Source: Bacteroidaceae bacterium
GTDB taxonomy: Bacteria; Bacteroidota; Bacteroidia; Bacteroidales; Bacteroidaceae
Assembly (NCBI GenBank): GCA_024682035.1
Contig: JAIKZS010000166.1
Span: 1 to 52,330, forward strand
Length of the DNA: 52,330 bases
Reading direction: 5' to 3'
The notes below the pieces were generated by a model that did no database searches, was not told where the DNA came from, and saw only the letters and a list, made by a program, of their open reading frames with translations. Numbering within the stretch: position 1 is the stretch's first letter; each line of letters opens with the position of its first letter. Positions 7,336 through 16,000 of the stretch are shown here, piece after piece. A program made the position numbers and the translations under genes.

Positions 7336-10300
7336 ATGAAAGCTGCCCTTTACATTGGAAGTATTTCTGCAGAAGGAAGAACTGCTCCTGTTGAAGAATA
7401 CCTGACGGTACAACATTTGTCATATGCTTGCACAAGAAGCCGTGATGAAGCAGGGTTCCCTTATGGACCGGTGCTAACAACCATTCTGGATTTCACCATT
7501 CGCTTGCAATTGCCCGAAGATAGCAAGCTGTTCCATGTGAGGATGCATGAAAATAGTGTTTATACGTATTCTTTTGTTTTTGACCCGGAATTTCTTCCTT
7601 CAGGGAAAAAAAATATAAAGGGCTTTACATCTGCCTTGATAGTTCAGGGATATGTTGTTGATGTAGAGGAGTTTTTTGATGCAAAACCTGATGCTACTGG
7701 TACTTCTAAACAAGTAGAAGTCCGCGTAAAACTGTTACTAACTTCTATTACCTTTGCAGGTAAAAATCAATTCAAGACATTGGTCCTGAAACAAGATCCG
7801 CCTGCTGTTAAACCTGTTACCCCTGATACTCCTTCTGATGAACCTACTGGTGGTGATGAGGAAAAAGCTGATGAATCAGACGATTCTGATAAGAAAAATG
7901 ATGAATCAGGTGATACTGCAGATGAAACTCCTACTGAGATAGAGCAAACGTTTTCAAAATACGCTCTTTTTATAGGTGAAACTGCGCCTGATACTGGTTT
8001 AGCAGGAGGTATCACTCATTCGAAGAGCAAAACCTTGAAAGCCAGCGAAAATGATACGAATAGTATCACTGTTTTATTGAATTCACTGAGCTATCATAAA
8101 AAGATATACCAACCCAATGAAATTAAGGCCGTTCTGTCGGTTACATGGAGTGGGGATACTCCTACCCATGACACATTAGTAGGAAGTCTTCTTTACAAGC
8201 GAGCAGAATTGAAGGTTGTTGATTCTGTTAGATCGCTTGATCAAATAATAGCAAAGAATTATTTTGTGTATAAGATGAAGCCCTGCTTTAAGAAGATTGG
8301 TGATAGTTCTTCTTTGGAGGTGGAACTTCAAATATTTAGTCTTGATAAACTGGCGACACTTGATAAATTTAGCAAAGCACATACTGCAGCGAAACTAGGT
8401 GAAAATATGTTTAAGCCCGAGCTTGCTAGTTTCAATATAGGGGGGATGACTTTAGAAGGGGACACTAGTAAAATGCAATTCCTTGGCATAAATGAAAATA
8501 AAGACGAAATGCGTATTCCGTATGCTGTGCAATACGATGAATCATTTTATGAATTTCTGCAACGTATTACGCAGCGTTATGGTGAGTACCTGTATTTTGA
8601 GGATGGTAAACTGAATATTGGCTTGCAACCAACTACTTCAAATTACAGTGTAGAAGGATCCGATACTATAATAAATTGGGCATTATGTGATGATTTGAAA
8701 GCTCGTTATTATGAAAGCATACTTCCCTATGCTTTAGATGTGCAAGAAGAGTATCTTCCTTATTTATCTCGTAAAGATAAAGATACAAATGTATATCTTA
8801 AAACAATTGACCTTCCTGAAAATTCTACTTTAAAATTTAATGACTTAATTGGAGGTGTTATTGCTAAAACAACAAATACGTACTATAATCCTGATATGGT
8901 AGCGGCTGATGAAAGGCTGAGTGTAATTAAAAAAGACGGTTACTCAAGTTTGAAGGATAAGTATAAGACCTTCGAAAAAATACTCTTTGAAGAGCTTTTC
9001 AATGTGCTGAAAAGTACCTCACTAGCCGGCGTTTTATCAGCTCTTACGGTTACTGAAACTATGCGTCTCATTAAATCAGGAATAGCCATAAAGAATGAAA
9101 ATGATTTATATAACAAAATAAATATTGATGATTCAGAATTTAATTCTTCTGATCAGAAAAACAGCGATAAGTTAGCACAGTTTGCCTCTATTTCTGGCAA
9201 CACGGCTTTTTCTACTAAATTAACTGATGGTATTGTGAACTTTACTTCTGTGTTTTATTCCGTCATTAGGAAGATGGAAGTAGATGTAGCTAAAAAGGCT
9301 GTCTTTCTGGAATTTGGTGAACATACACAACCGTTTGCTTTAGGAGATAAGATTAGTATAGATCAAGTTGATTATGTTATTATAGAAATTGAAGGTACTG
9401 CTAATAAGAATCAAGATTCGTTTGATGATACCCAGCGAGTAGTGGCAATACCTTATTTCAAGAAGGATATCCTTGTTCCTCCTGTCATGCCAATTCCACA
9501 GATTAGGAAAGCCAACCCACAACGCGCATACGTTGTGGTTAGTGCTTTTGAGCCCGAAAAGATTGGTAGAATACGTATTCGCTATCCTTGGCAAGCTTCA
9601 TCCGATCCAGCATCTCCTTGGATACGTGCGGCTTTACCTTTTACTACCAATGGTGGCGGTGTGAATTTTAGACCAGAAATAAGTGATGAGGCAATGATAG
9701 GTTATGAAAATGGAAACATTGACAAACCGTATGTAATTGGTTATTTGCCTTCTCCTTATCTCAAACAAAAGTGGGGTAAAAGTGCATTGCCTGACCGAGG
9801 TATGATGTCAAAAAATGGACATTCTGTAATCTTTAATGATGGTGTAGATGGTAGTAATTTCTTTTATGGAATGTTTCCTGTACTTGGTACCCTTAAGAGC
9901 TATATACCAACCGTAGCTTGGCCTGACGCGTTGGCAACTAAAAAAAATCAGGCGGCTGTTGATTTAGTTGGTGGTACTACTATTACCGACCGTTATGGGT
10001 TGTACAAAATTAGTGCTTCGTCAGATGAAAGAAACATTACTCTGCAATCACCGATGGGTGATATTGCCATTAATGCTTTTACTGGCATCAAAATAGATGC
10101 ACCTAATGGCGATATCAGCATATCTGGTAAAAATGTTTCTATCAAGGCGGGTAATAATATCACTATAGAATCAGGTGGAAATCTGAAAAATAAATATCTT
10201 AATCTCGACGACGCATTCGAATGGATTGATACGTTTGCGTCCACTGCTTCTAAGGTTATTGAAAAAGCACTTGATATTACTTTCTTGCGTTCTGTGTTGG

Positions 10301-11553
10301 AGGTATTTCTGCGGCCTATTGATGGTACTCTGAAGATTAAATCAAATACATTTGTCATGATTGAGGCTGGCCCTGGTAAAGTAGAAGTGCCAAGAGGTGT
10401 TTTTCATCATAATCCCAAAGATTATTTGACTGATGATCAAATTACAGCTAAGGGTAATTTGTTGGTGAAGATCAAAAATACATTAAGAGAGGGTGAAAAT
10501 ATGATTAACAGCGGGTTTGATTATTTCAAAGCTGCTTACAATTCTTATATTTTCATGTTAGTTTCTTACAAACTAAAACCTGTTAGTGCATCATCAATTA
10601 TTAGCTTTAATGAGATTTTGGGAAAAGCTAAAAATAACCAAGTAGCAGATTCTAATACTTTAGAGATAGCGGATGGTGATATACATGCAGATGCTGAGAT
10701 TTTACAAGACCCTGCACCTGTAGGAGATGCTCCGGAACAGCCTAAAAAAGAAGATTTTGAAGGCGAAAATGCTGATGAAGATTATAACGCTGCTAAAGCA
10801 GATTGGGACAGAAGGATGGTTGGATACCAACGCCAAGTTGCAAGACGTGAAGAAATCATTCAAATAACCCAAAATTATAAAGAGGAAATAAAACAAATAG
10901 CTACTAATTTGTTGCGGACTATGAATTTATGCCGTTTGGCTGCTGCGAGTTGGTTTGACTATACTCCTCCACTTGCACAAGGTCAACAAGAAGGAGATGT
11001 ATATATTGCAGGAATCTTGACGAATGACGATATAAAAGGCGCCATATTAAAAATTAAAATCGGTGAGAGTGAAATTTCTGTCAAAGATGTGAAAGATCTA
11101 AATTTAAAAGCTGATGATGAGGAGGAGTTGGATAATGCTAAAACCCGGAATTACAAAATCCAATGTAAGCGCCACTTGGCCTATAAGATATTATGTTCTC
11201 AGGAGATGCAAGGTGTTTTTAAGGTGAAGGAAAATTTGGCAGGGCCTGAGGATTGTACTGATGAGAAATGGGCTAAATTTGTTGCTGGTATCTATGCGGA
11301 AGACTCTTTACAAACGAAGGTTAAAAACTGGGCTTATAAACATTATGGGAAACAATGGATTGATGCTTTAGATATAATCCGTTACCAAAACCAATTTTGG
11401 GATCCTAAGGTGAAGGGGCAGATTTTGTTTTCTGATAATGCAACCAAAACGGTATCTTTCGCTCGAAACGGTATGAGTGATGCGAATAATGTAGAGTCAA
11501 TTACCACACGATATGAAGCTGAGTTAAAACGAATTTTAGGAGATATAAAATAA
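7336..11553 (+). CDS. vgrG: Giant VgrG spike protein (TssI) with N-terminal Hcp-like module
   Basis: At 1405 residues this is far longer than a core VgrG (about 600-700). In order: residues 1-150 resemble another TssD/Hcp-like module (YLTVQHLSYACTRSRDEAGFPYG ...); about 152-205 is a very acidic Pro/Asp/Glu-rich linker; about 205-700 is gp27-like with the VgrG signature YDESFYEFLQRITQRYGEYLYFEDG; about 728-810 is the gp5 OB-fold (IGRIRIRYPWQ, SPWIRAALPFT); about 893-951 is a triple beta-helix needle with repeats such as GDISISGKNVSIKAGNNITI; and about 960-1405 is an extension with no known effector motif. It overlaps the next gene by one base. The extension could be structural or an effector; no catalytic motif is visible. 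Confidence 0.9.
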   Translation: MKAALYIGSISAEGRTAPVEEYLTVQHLSYACTRSRDEAGFPYGPVLTTILDFTIRLQLPEDSKLFHVRMHENSVYTYSFVFDPEFLPSGKKNIKGFTSALIVQGYVVDVEEFFDAKPDATGTSKQVEVRVKLLLTSITFAGKNQFKTLVLKQDPPAVKPVTPDTPSDEPTGGDEEKADESDDSDKKNDESGDTADETPTEIEQTFSKYALFIGETAPDTGLAGGITHSKSKTLKASENDTNSITVLLNSLSYHKKIYQPNEIKAVLSVTWSGDTPTHDTLVGSLLYKRAELKVVDSVRSLDQIIAKNYFVYKMKPCFKKIGDSSSLEVELQIFSLDKLATLDKFSKAHTAAKLGENMFKPELASFNIGGMTLEGDTSKMQFLGINENKDEMRIPYAVQYDESFYEFLQRITQRYGEYLYFEDGKLNIGLQPTTSNYSVEGSDTIINWALCDDLKARYYESILPYALDVQEEYLPYLSRKDKDTNVYLKTIDLPENSTLKFNDLIGGVIAKTTNTYYNPDMVAADERLSVIKKDGYSSLKDKYKTFEKILFEELFNVLKSTSLAGVLSALTVTETMRLIKSGIAIKNENDLYNKINIDDSEFNSSDQKNSDKLAQFASISGNTAFSTKLTDGIVNFTSVFYSVIRKMEVDVAKKAVFLEFGEHTQPFALGDKISIDQVDYVIIEIEGTANKNQDSFDDTQRVVAIPYFKKDILVPPVMPIPQIRKANPQRAYVVVSAFEPEKIGRIRIRYPWQASSDPASPWIRAALPFTTNGGGVNFRPEISDEAMIGYENGNIDKPYVIGYLPSPYLKQKWGKSALPDRGMMSKNGHSVIFNDGVDGSNFFYGMFPVLGTLKSYIPTVAWPDALATKKNQAAVDLVGGTTITDRYGLYKISASSDERNITLQSPMGDIAINAFTGIKIDAPNGDISISGKNVSIKAGNNITIESGGNLKNKYLNLDDAFEWIDTFASTASKVIEKALDITFLRSVLEVFLRPIDGTLKIKSNTFVMIEAGPGKVEVPRGVFHHNPKDYLTDDQITAKGNLLVKIKNTLREGENMINSGFDYFKAAYNSYIFMLVSYKLKPVSASSIISFNEILGKAKNNQVADSNTLEIADGDIHADAEILQDPAPVGDAPEQPKKEDFEGENADEDYNAAKADWDRRMVGYQRQVARREEIIQITQNYKEEIKQIATNLLRTMNLCRLAAASWFDYTPPLAQGQQEGDVYIAGILTNDDIKGAILKIKIGESEISVKDVKDLNLKADDEEELDNAKTRNYKIQCKRHLAYKILCSQEMQGVFKVKENLAGPEDCTDEKWAKFVAGIYAEDSLQTKVKNWAYKHYGKQWIDALDIIRYQNQFWDPKVKGQILFSDNATKTVSFARNGMSDANNVESITTRYEAELKRILGDIK

Positions 11554-13523
11554 TGGCAACCGATTTAACGAAATGGGCTGGGGCACTTAGTAAGTTGCAA
11601 GCCAGTGTGACCAAAGATTTAGCTGAAATTCGTAAACAGAAGGCGGAGATTCAGCAAATGAAAGACGATATTTATAACCGTCTTTCCGAAAACTTGTTTA
11701 TTCGTAATGACAAGCGCATTATCCTTTCTGCGCCTGAAGTTATTATTGGCAATGTGGATATCAATGGAATGTTATATGGCGATTCTGGTACTGTGATCAT
11801 TCGTGGTGGGTCAGTAAACCTGGAAGGCTCTGGCGAAAGTGGAAATGTAAATACTAGAGCTGCTATAATTACCCAAAAGGGAGTTGACCCAGGAGCAGAC
11901 GGCGTGCAGGAGGCTGTGCTGTCGAGTTCGATGATAATTAATCAGGCTAAAAACATTGTCATTCAAAGCAACGAATCGGAGGGCTATTTTTCTCAGTCTC
12001 CTACTATTACCGGAGCTACTGGAATTCAAATCCATGCTGATGAGAATTTAGTAATAGAAGCTACTAAGTCGGTAGAATTGAGGGGTAAGTCTATAGAAAA
12101 TGAACTGAAGGCGTTGAATAAAAATAAGACGAGTCTTACAATTGATGCAACGAAACGCATAGCGAATGTTACTAAGCTTACCACCGAGGCTGAACTGTTT
12201 TTGTCGGCTACAGATTTATTGAATTCTAATGAATTGCTAGCACGTACCAACGTCGTGGATTTGGATGAAGCGCAAGATAAGTTTGAGGCGATGGTGCCAG
12301 CAATATATAGTGCTTTTAATGGCTGTGTTGACGCGCTCTCACAATTGGCAGAAACCAATAGACGCATAACAGCTTTAGAAGCAGAACAGAAAAAGATCAA
12401 AGCGGTTAAGTCAAATTTTACAAAAAAGGCTATCAATACTCATTTGTCACTGAGCGCTGAAAGTATGAATATCGCATCTGTGGATGGCGATGGCAATATT
12501 CGCGATACTGAAGATGCTGTGATTAACGTACAGACGGGTAAGATTAATGTTTCAACTCGAAAAGCTGATGGCTCTTTAATAGATAATAGCGGTGTGTCTA
12601 TCGCTACTAAGGATGTTGCGTTTGATTTGACAAATCCGAAATTGGATGATAAAGGTAATGGTGACTTGCCTGTTGTGGGTAGCTTCTTGTTAAAAGCTAA
12701 AAATGTGGTTTTTGATGCTGTAGATAAAACAACAAAAGACGGAAAACAGGAAGATAAGGAACAAACAAAAGATAGTAGTTTTTATGTGCGTGCTGAGAAT
12801 ATGGGATTCTCTTCATCAGATGTGAAGGAAAAAAAGAATACAGGCGTGTTTATGGTGGGGGCAGAAAAAACTATGATTGGCTCTTCTGATAAAGAAGGTA
12901 ATGTGTCAGGTTCACTTCTTGTGAGGGCTAAAGATATGAAAATGTCTTCTGTGGATAAAGATCAGAATGCTACTGGTACCTTAAATGTTAAGGTGGAGAA
13001 AGTGGGTGTAGCTGCTGTTGATAAGAGTGGCAAAGCACTTGGCCAGATTGTTTTGAATGCTAAGGATGTGTTTGCAAAGTCTATGGATACTGATGACAAG
13101 GGCGCGGATAAGAACTTGGCTGCTGGCGGTAATATGGTATTAGTGGCAGAAAAGATGTTTGTGGGACGTACAGCTAAGAAGAATACTGCTAAGCAAGTAC
13201 AAATATCGGCTGAGAAGACGGGCCTTTATGGTACCTCAACGACCGAAGTACAGCAAGGTGAAGGAAAAGCGGTGGTACAACTGGATGGTGGTAACCTTTC
13301 TGTAGGTGGTTCCAAGACCCAGATTTATGGTAATACTACCGTTAACGCGAAAGCCGAATTTAAAGCAGATGTCAAGGCGCCTAAGCTGACTGCTGATAAC
13401 TTGGAGGCCAAGACTTCGTTTAAGACAACAAATATTAGTGATGGTATTGCTGTGCCAGGTGCACCATCATCTGCAAAACTAAGTGCTAAGTTAAAGGAGG
13501 ATGATGCACCAGCACCAAAATAA
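11553..13523 (+). CDS. Beta-solenoid protein, probable spike shaft extension
   Basis: This is a 656-residue cytoplasmic protein with no recognised family. Residues 1-45 look like a coiled coil. Then come beta-rich segments like those of phage tail needles (IILSAPEVIIGNVDINGMLYG), a second helical insert (about 240-290), and from about 372 to 590 a series of roughly 22-residue repeats. Their pattern is G-x-hydrophobic-V-x-A-K-x-M-x-S-S-x-D-K-x-G-N. The C-terminus is Ala/Pro/Lys-rich. It lies between vgrG (one-base overlap) and the PAAR-like tip gene, so the likely role is a trimeric needle extending the VgrG spike below the tip. This is inference from repeats and position. Confidence 0.6.
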   Translation: MATDLTKWAGALSKLQASVTKDLAEIRKQKAEIQQMKDDIYNRLSENLFIRNDKRIILSAPEVIIGNVDINGMLYGDSGTVIIRGGSVNLEGSGESGNVNTRAAIITQKGVDPGADGVQEAVLSSSMIINQAKNIVIQSNESEGYFSQSPTITGATGIQIHADENLVIEATKSVELRGKSIENELKALNKNKTSLTIDATKRIANVTKLTTEAELFLSATDLLNSNELLARTNVVDLDEAQDKFEAMVPAIYSAFNGCVDALSQLAETNRRITALEAEQKKIKAVKSNFTKKAINTHLSLSAESMNIASVDGDGNIRDTEDAVINVQTGKINVSTRKADGSLIDNSGVSIATKDVAFDLTNPKLDDKGNGDLPVVGSFLLKAKNVVFDAVDKTTKDGKQEDKEQTKDSSFYVRAENMGFSSSDVKEKKNTGVFMVGAEKTMIGSSDKEGNVSGSLLVRAKDMKMSSVDKDQNATGTLNVKVEKVGVAAVDKSGKALGQIVLNAKDVFAKSMDTDDKGADKNLAAGGNMVLVAEKMFVGRTAKKNTAKQVQISAEKTGLYGTSTTEVQQGEGKAVVQLDGGNLSVGGSKTQIYGNTTVNAKAEFKADVKAPKLTADNLEAKTSFKTTNISDGIAVPGAPSSAKLSAKLKEDDAPAPK

Positions 13524-13531
13524 TTAAAAGT

Positions 13532-13918
13532 ATGGGACAGTTTGTTTGTATGGGCGCTGTGCTGCAATGTAGCTTCGGAATGGCACCATCGTCGTTGATG
13601 GTAACAGTTCCATTGCGTCCGAAAGCGCAAAATATGTTGATGGCCACGGTGATGGACATGATACCAATGACGAATATATTACCGTTTGGTATGTGTCAGT
13701 CTATGGCGAATCCTCAGGTGGCGGCTGCAACCTCGGCTGCTATGGGGGTTTTAACACCAATGCCTTGTGTTCCTGCCATAACGGCACCATGGGTGCCACC
13801 TAGTAAGGTGTTGATTATGAATCAACCTGCTTTGCTAAATAATGGTAAGTGTATGTGCATGTGGGGTGGACAGATATCCATTACTAGTCCTGGTAATATG
13901 ACAGTGCAAGGTAAATGA
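13532..13918 (+). CDS. DUF4280 PAAR-like spike tip protein
   Basis: The 128-residue protein has the DUF4280 pattern: a Cys-containing start (VCMGAVLQCSFG), a Pro-rich middle, TPMPCVP, and a closing segment with LLNNGKCMCMWGGQISITSPG. Conserved Cys residues suggest a bound metal as in PAAR tips. DUF4280 proteins replace PAAR in many contractile injection systems and sharpen the spike. No toxin domain is attached. It is followed by a four-base ATGA overlap with the PEGA gene. Confidence 0.88.
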   Translation: MGQFVCMGAVLQCSFGMAPSSLMVTVPLRPKAQNMLMATVMDMIPMTNILPFGMCQSMANPQVAAATSAAMGVLTPMPCVPAITAPWVPPSKVLIMNQPALLNNGKCMCMWGGQISITSPGNMTVQGK

Positions 13919-15285
13919 GATGGCTTGCCGTCATACTGCTGTCGCTCCTGTTGTTGCCAGTACAGGCGCAACAGATGCAGGTAACAGATTTCCATCAGAT
14001 ATGGAAAGGTCCTTTGAATATACGTCATGTGGTGATTGAGAAAAAAATGGCGACGCTCGACTTGGTGACTACAGAAAAAGGATTTACTTTTCTGGCCGAT
14101 GGGGTGACCGAGTTACAAGCTGAAGAGGGTGATAAGGGTATTACGCTTAAGGTACCACACAAAACGAAATTCTTGCTTATCAAACATGATGCGTATGGTC
14201 AATTGTATTGGAAGGTGCCTGGTAGTAAAGGACTAAAGAAAAAGAAAAGATATGAGGCTCAATTGTTGACTGAGAGCCTTGAGAAAGATTATAAACTGGA
14301 AAGCCAGTGGGTGGTCTTTGATATTTTGCCAGAGAATGCTATTGTGTATGTGGATAGCACACAGACTGTTACGCGTAATGGTAGGGTGCAGCTTGAACTT
14401 GCGGTCGGCAAACATCCATACAGGGTTGAGTCGCCGTTTCATGATGGGCAAGATGGTATGATTGAGGTAACTGATACTGCTAAGCTTTTTTTGAATGTGT
14501 CTTTACAGCCCATCTATTCTTATATTACAGTGAAAACACCCCAGGAGGGCGGAGAAATACAGATTGATGGTAAGACCATTGGCTATACAGAAGCTACAAG
14601 TGGGCGGTTGACAGAAGGAGTACATCGTCTTACGGTAATGAAGGGTGATGTGTGCTGGTATGAGGACGATGTGAAGATTGGTAAAGCTGAAAAGAAATCA
14701 TTAACATTGAAAGCTGATGATTTCTATCCTCGTTGGAGGAAGAAAGTTGTAGACTTTGCTTTAGCTGACGGACAGATGGAAAAGGCTGTGGAAGATCGGA
14801 GTGTTGCTGGACAGTCGGTTGATACGTTGGCTACTGTAGTAAAAGAAATAATGGCACAAGTAACCATTACTGCTCCTAATGACTCAACGGAAATATGGCT
14901 GAATAGGGAGTTCGTGGGAACAGGTAAATGGGAAGGTCAGCTGCCTTTAGGCTTTTATGCTGTAACGACACGGTCGGATGATTTGGAATCGTCTCCTCAA
15001 TACATATGGGTGTATGATGAAAATCCTGTACAACTGGATTTGCCTACTACAATGGCACATTATGGTTTTTTAAACATCCATAGCAATGAAGTGGATGCCA
15101 TTATTTATATAAATGGTAAAGAGAGTGGTCATACTCCGTGTATGACAGAAAAACTCTTAGCTGGAAAGACTTATAAGATACGCATTAGTAAACCTGGCTT
15201 TAAGGATGCACATAAAAATGTGAAGGTGATTGGCAATACCTTGACTGATGTGGAAATGAAAATGAAAAAAAGTAAAAAAAGATAA
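13915..15285 (+). CDS. Secreted PEGA-repeat protein of the injection locus
   Basis: This is a 456-residue protein with a cleavable signal peptide (residues 1 to about 18, ending PVQAQ). It therefore acts in the periplasm or outer membrane, unlike its cytoplasmic neighbours. At least three PEGA-type beta-sandwich modules are visible, around 120-180 (DILPENAIVYVDS), 195-255 (GGEIQIDGKTIGYTEA, EGVHRLTVMKGD) and 385-450 (VDAIIYINGKESGHTPC, AGKTYKIRISKPGFKD). PEGA domains are common in envelope proteins. It may be part of a trans-envelope complex that stands in for TssJ/TssM. The start overlaps the DUF4280 stop by four bases, arguing for coupled translation. The exact role is unknown. Confidence 0.75.
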   Translation: MRWLAVILLSLLLLPVQAQQMQVTDFHQIWKGPLNIRHVVIEKKMATLDLVTTEKGFTFLADGVTELQAEEGDKGITLKVPHKTKFLLIKHDAYGQLYWKVPGSKGLKKKKRYEAQLLTESLEKDYKLESQWVVFDILPENAIVYVDSTQTVTRNGRVQLELAVGKHPYRVESPFHDGQDGMIEVTDTAKLFLNVSLQPIYSYITVKTPQEGGEIQIDGKTIGYTEATSGRLTEGVHRLTVMKGDVCWYEDDVKIGKAEKKSLTLKADDFYPRWRKKVVDFALADGQMEKAVEDRSVAGQSVDTLATVVKEIMAQVTITAPNDSTEIWLNREFVGTGKWEGQLPLGFYAVTTRSDDLESSPQYIWVYDENPVQLDLPTTMAHYGFLNIHSNEVDAIIYINGKESGHTPCMTEKLLAGKTYKIRISKPGFKDAHKNVKVIGNTLTDVEMKMKKSKKR

Positions 15286-15290
15286 TTAGT

Positions 15291-15995
15291 ATGAGAAAGG
15301 CTGTAAAAACACTGATAGAAGAATTCAAGGCCAAAGTAGGTGGTTATGCTGTACTGCTGCAATATAGGTATATGAACCTTTGCGTTAAAGCAGAACCGGC
15401 TTCTTTGCTTTCGTTGGAAGTGGTGGATAGCGAGGGCGAAACGATGGGCTTGGAGCAAGCGGCATATGTTCTGCAGGTAAATGACTATGTGTTTGAGGTC
15501 GTGCCAAAAGACGAGGAACTGTTGTTCCCTATTTGTAAGGCTTTTATCCAGAGTCACCCCGAATTTAAACAAGATGTTATTACATCTAAAGAGGAGGATA
15601 GGTTGAATCGGCAAGATGAAGAGGAGAAGCATGTTTTGTTAACTATGCCAGACGTAGATAAAAATCGCTATGATGTGCTGATGAATGCTGTCTCTACTTT
15701 GTATAAAGAATGTGTCGTGCAGATAGACAAGGCTAAAAATGTATATGTTATTAAGCTGACTTCAAAGATGGAGGGTGAATCTTCAAAGGATATTGATGAG
15801 GCTAAAGACACTTTGGAGGCTGAATATAAAAAACACAAAGACTTAGTCAAAGAGTATCGAGAGACCAAAGAAAAGGAAATAGAAGAAGCTTATCAACGTT
15901 GGCTGACAAAACAGGGAGAAAAGGACATCGAACAACAGGAGATGAATGAGTCAATGGGCGAGAAAGTTACCAAAACTTTGAATTTCGATAAATAA
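15291..15995 (+). CDS. Ribosome-recycling-factor-like protein of unknown function
   Basis: This is a 234-residue cytoplasmic protein with no confident family. It shows the order of landmarks of ribosome recycling factor (RRF). There is an N-terminal helix, a segment like the RRF beta domain (GLEQAAYVLQVNDYVFEVVPKDEELLFPICKAFIQS, compared with the PL-Q-A ... D ... I-KA-x-x-S pattern of RRF), then LLTMPDVDKNRYDVLMNAV, and a long charged helix (about 165-225). Resemblance was judged by eye, so it could be coincidental. True RRF (frr) is about 185 residues and elsewhere in genomes. It stands just before the E1 gene, so it may be a regulator or target of the conjugation system. Confidence 0.5.
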   Translation: MRKAVKTLIEEFKAKVGGYAVLLQYRYMNLCVKAEPASLLSLEVVDSEGETMGLEQAAYVLQVNDYVFEVVPKDEELLFPICKAFIQSHPEFKQDVITSKEEDRLNRQDEEEKHVLLTMPDVDKNRYDVLMNAVSTLYKECVVQIDKAKNVYVIKLTSKMEGESSKDIDEAKDTLEAEYKKHKDLVKEYRETKEKEIEEAYQRWLTKQGEKDIEQQEMNESMGEKVTKTLNFDK

Positions 15996-16000
15996 GAGTA

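Noticed and set aside
15291..15995. True ribosome recycling factor (frr)
   Set aside because: It is longer, the resemblance is weak, and the gene is in an injection operon and not next to pyrH.
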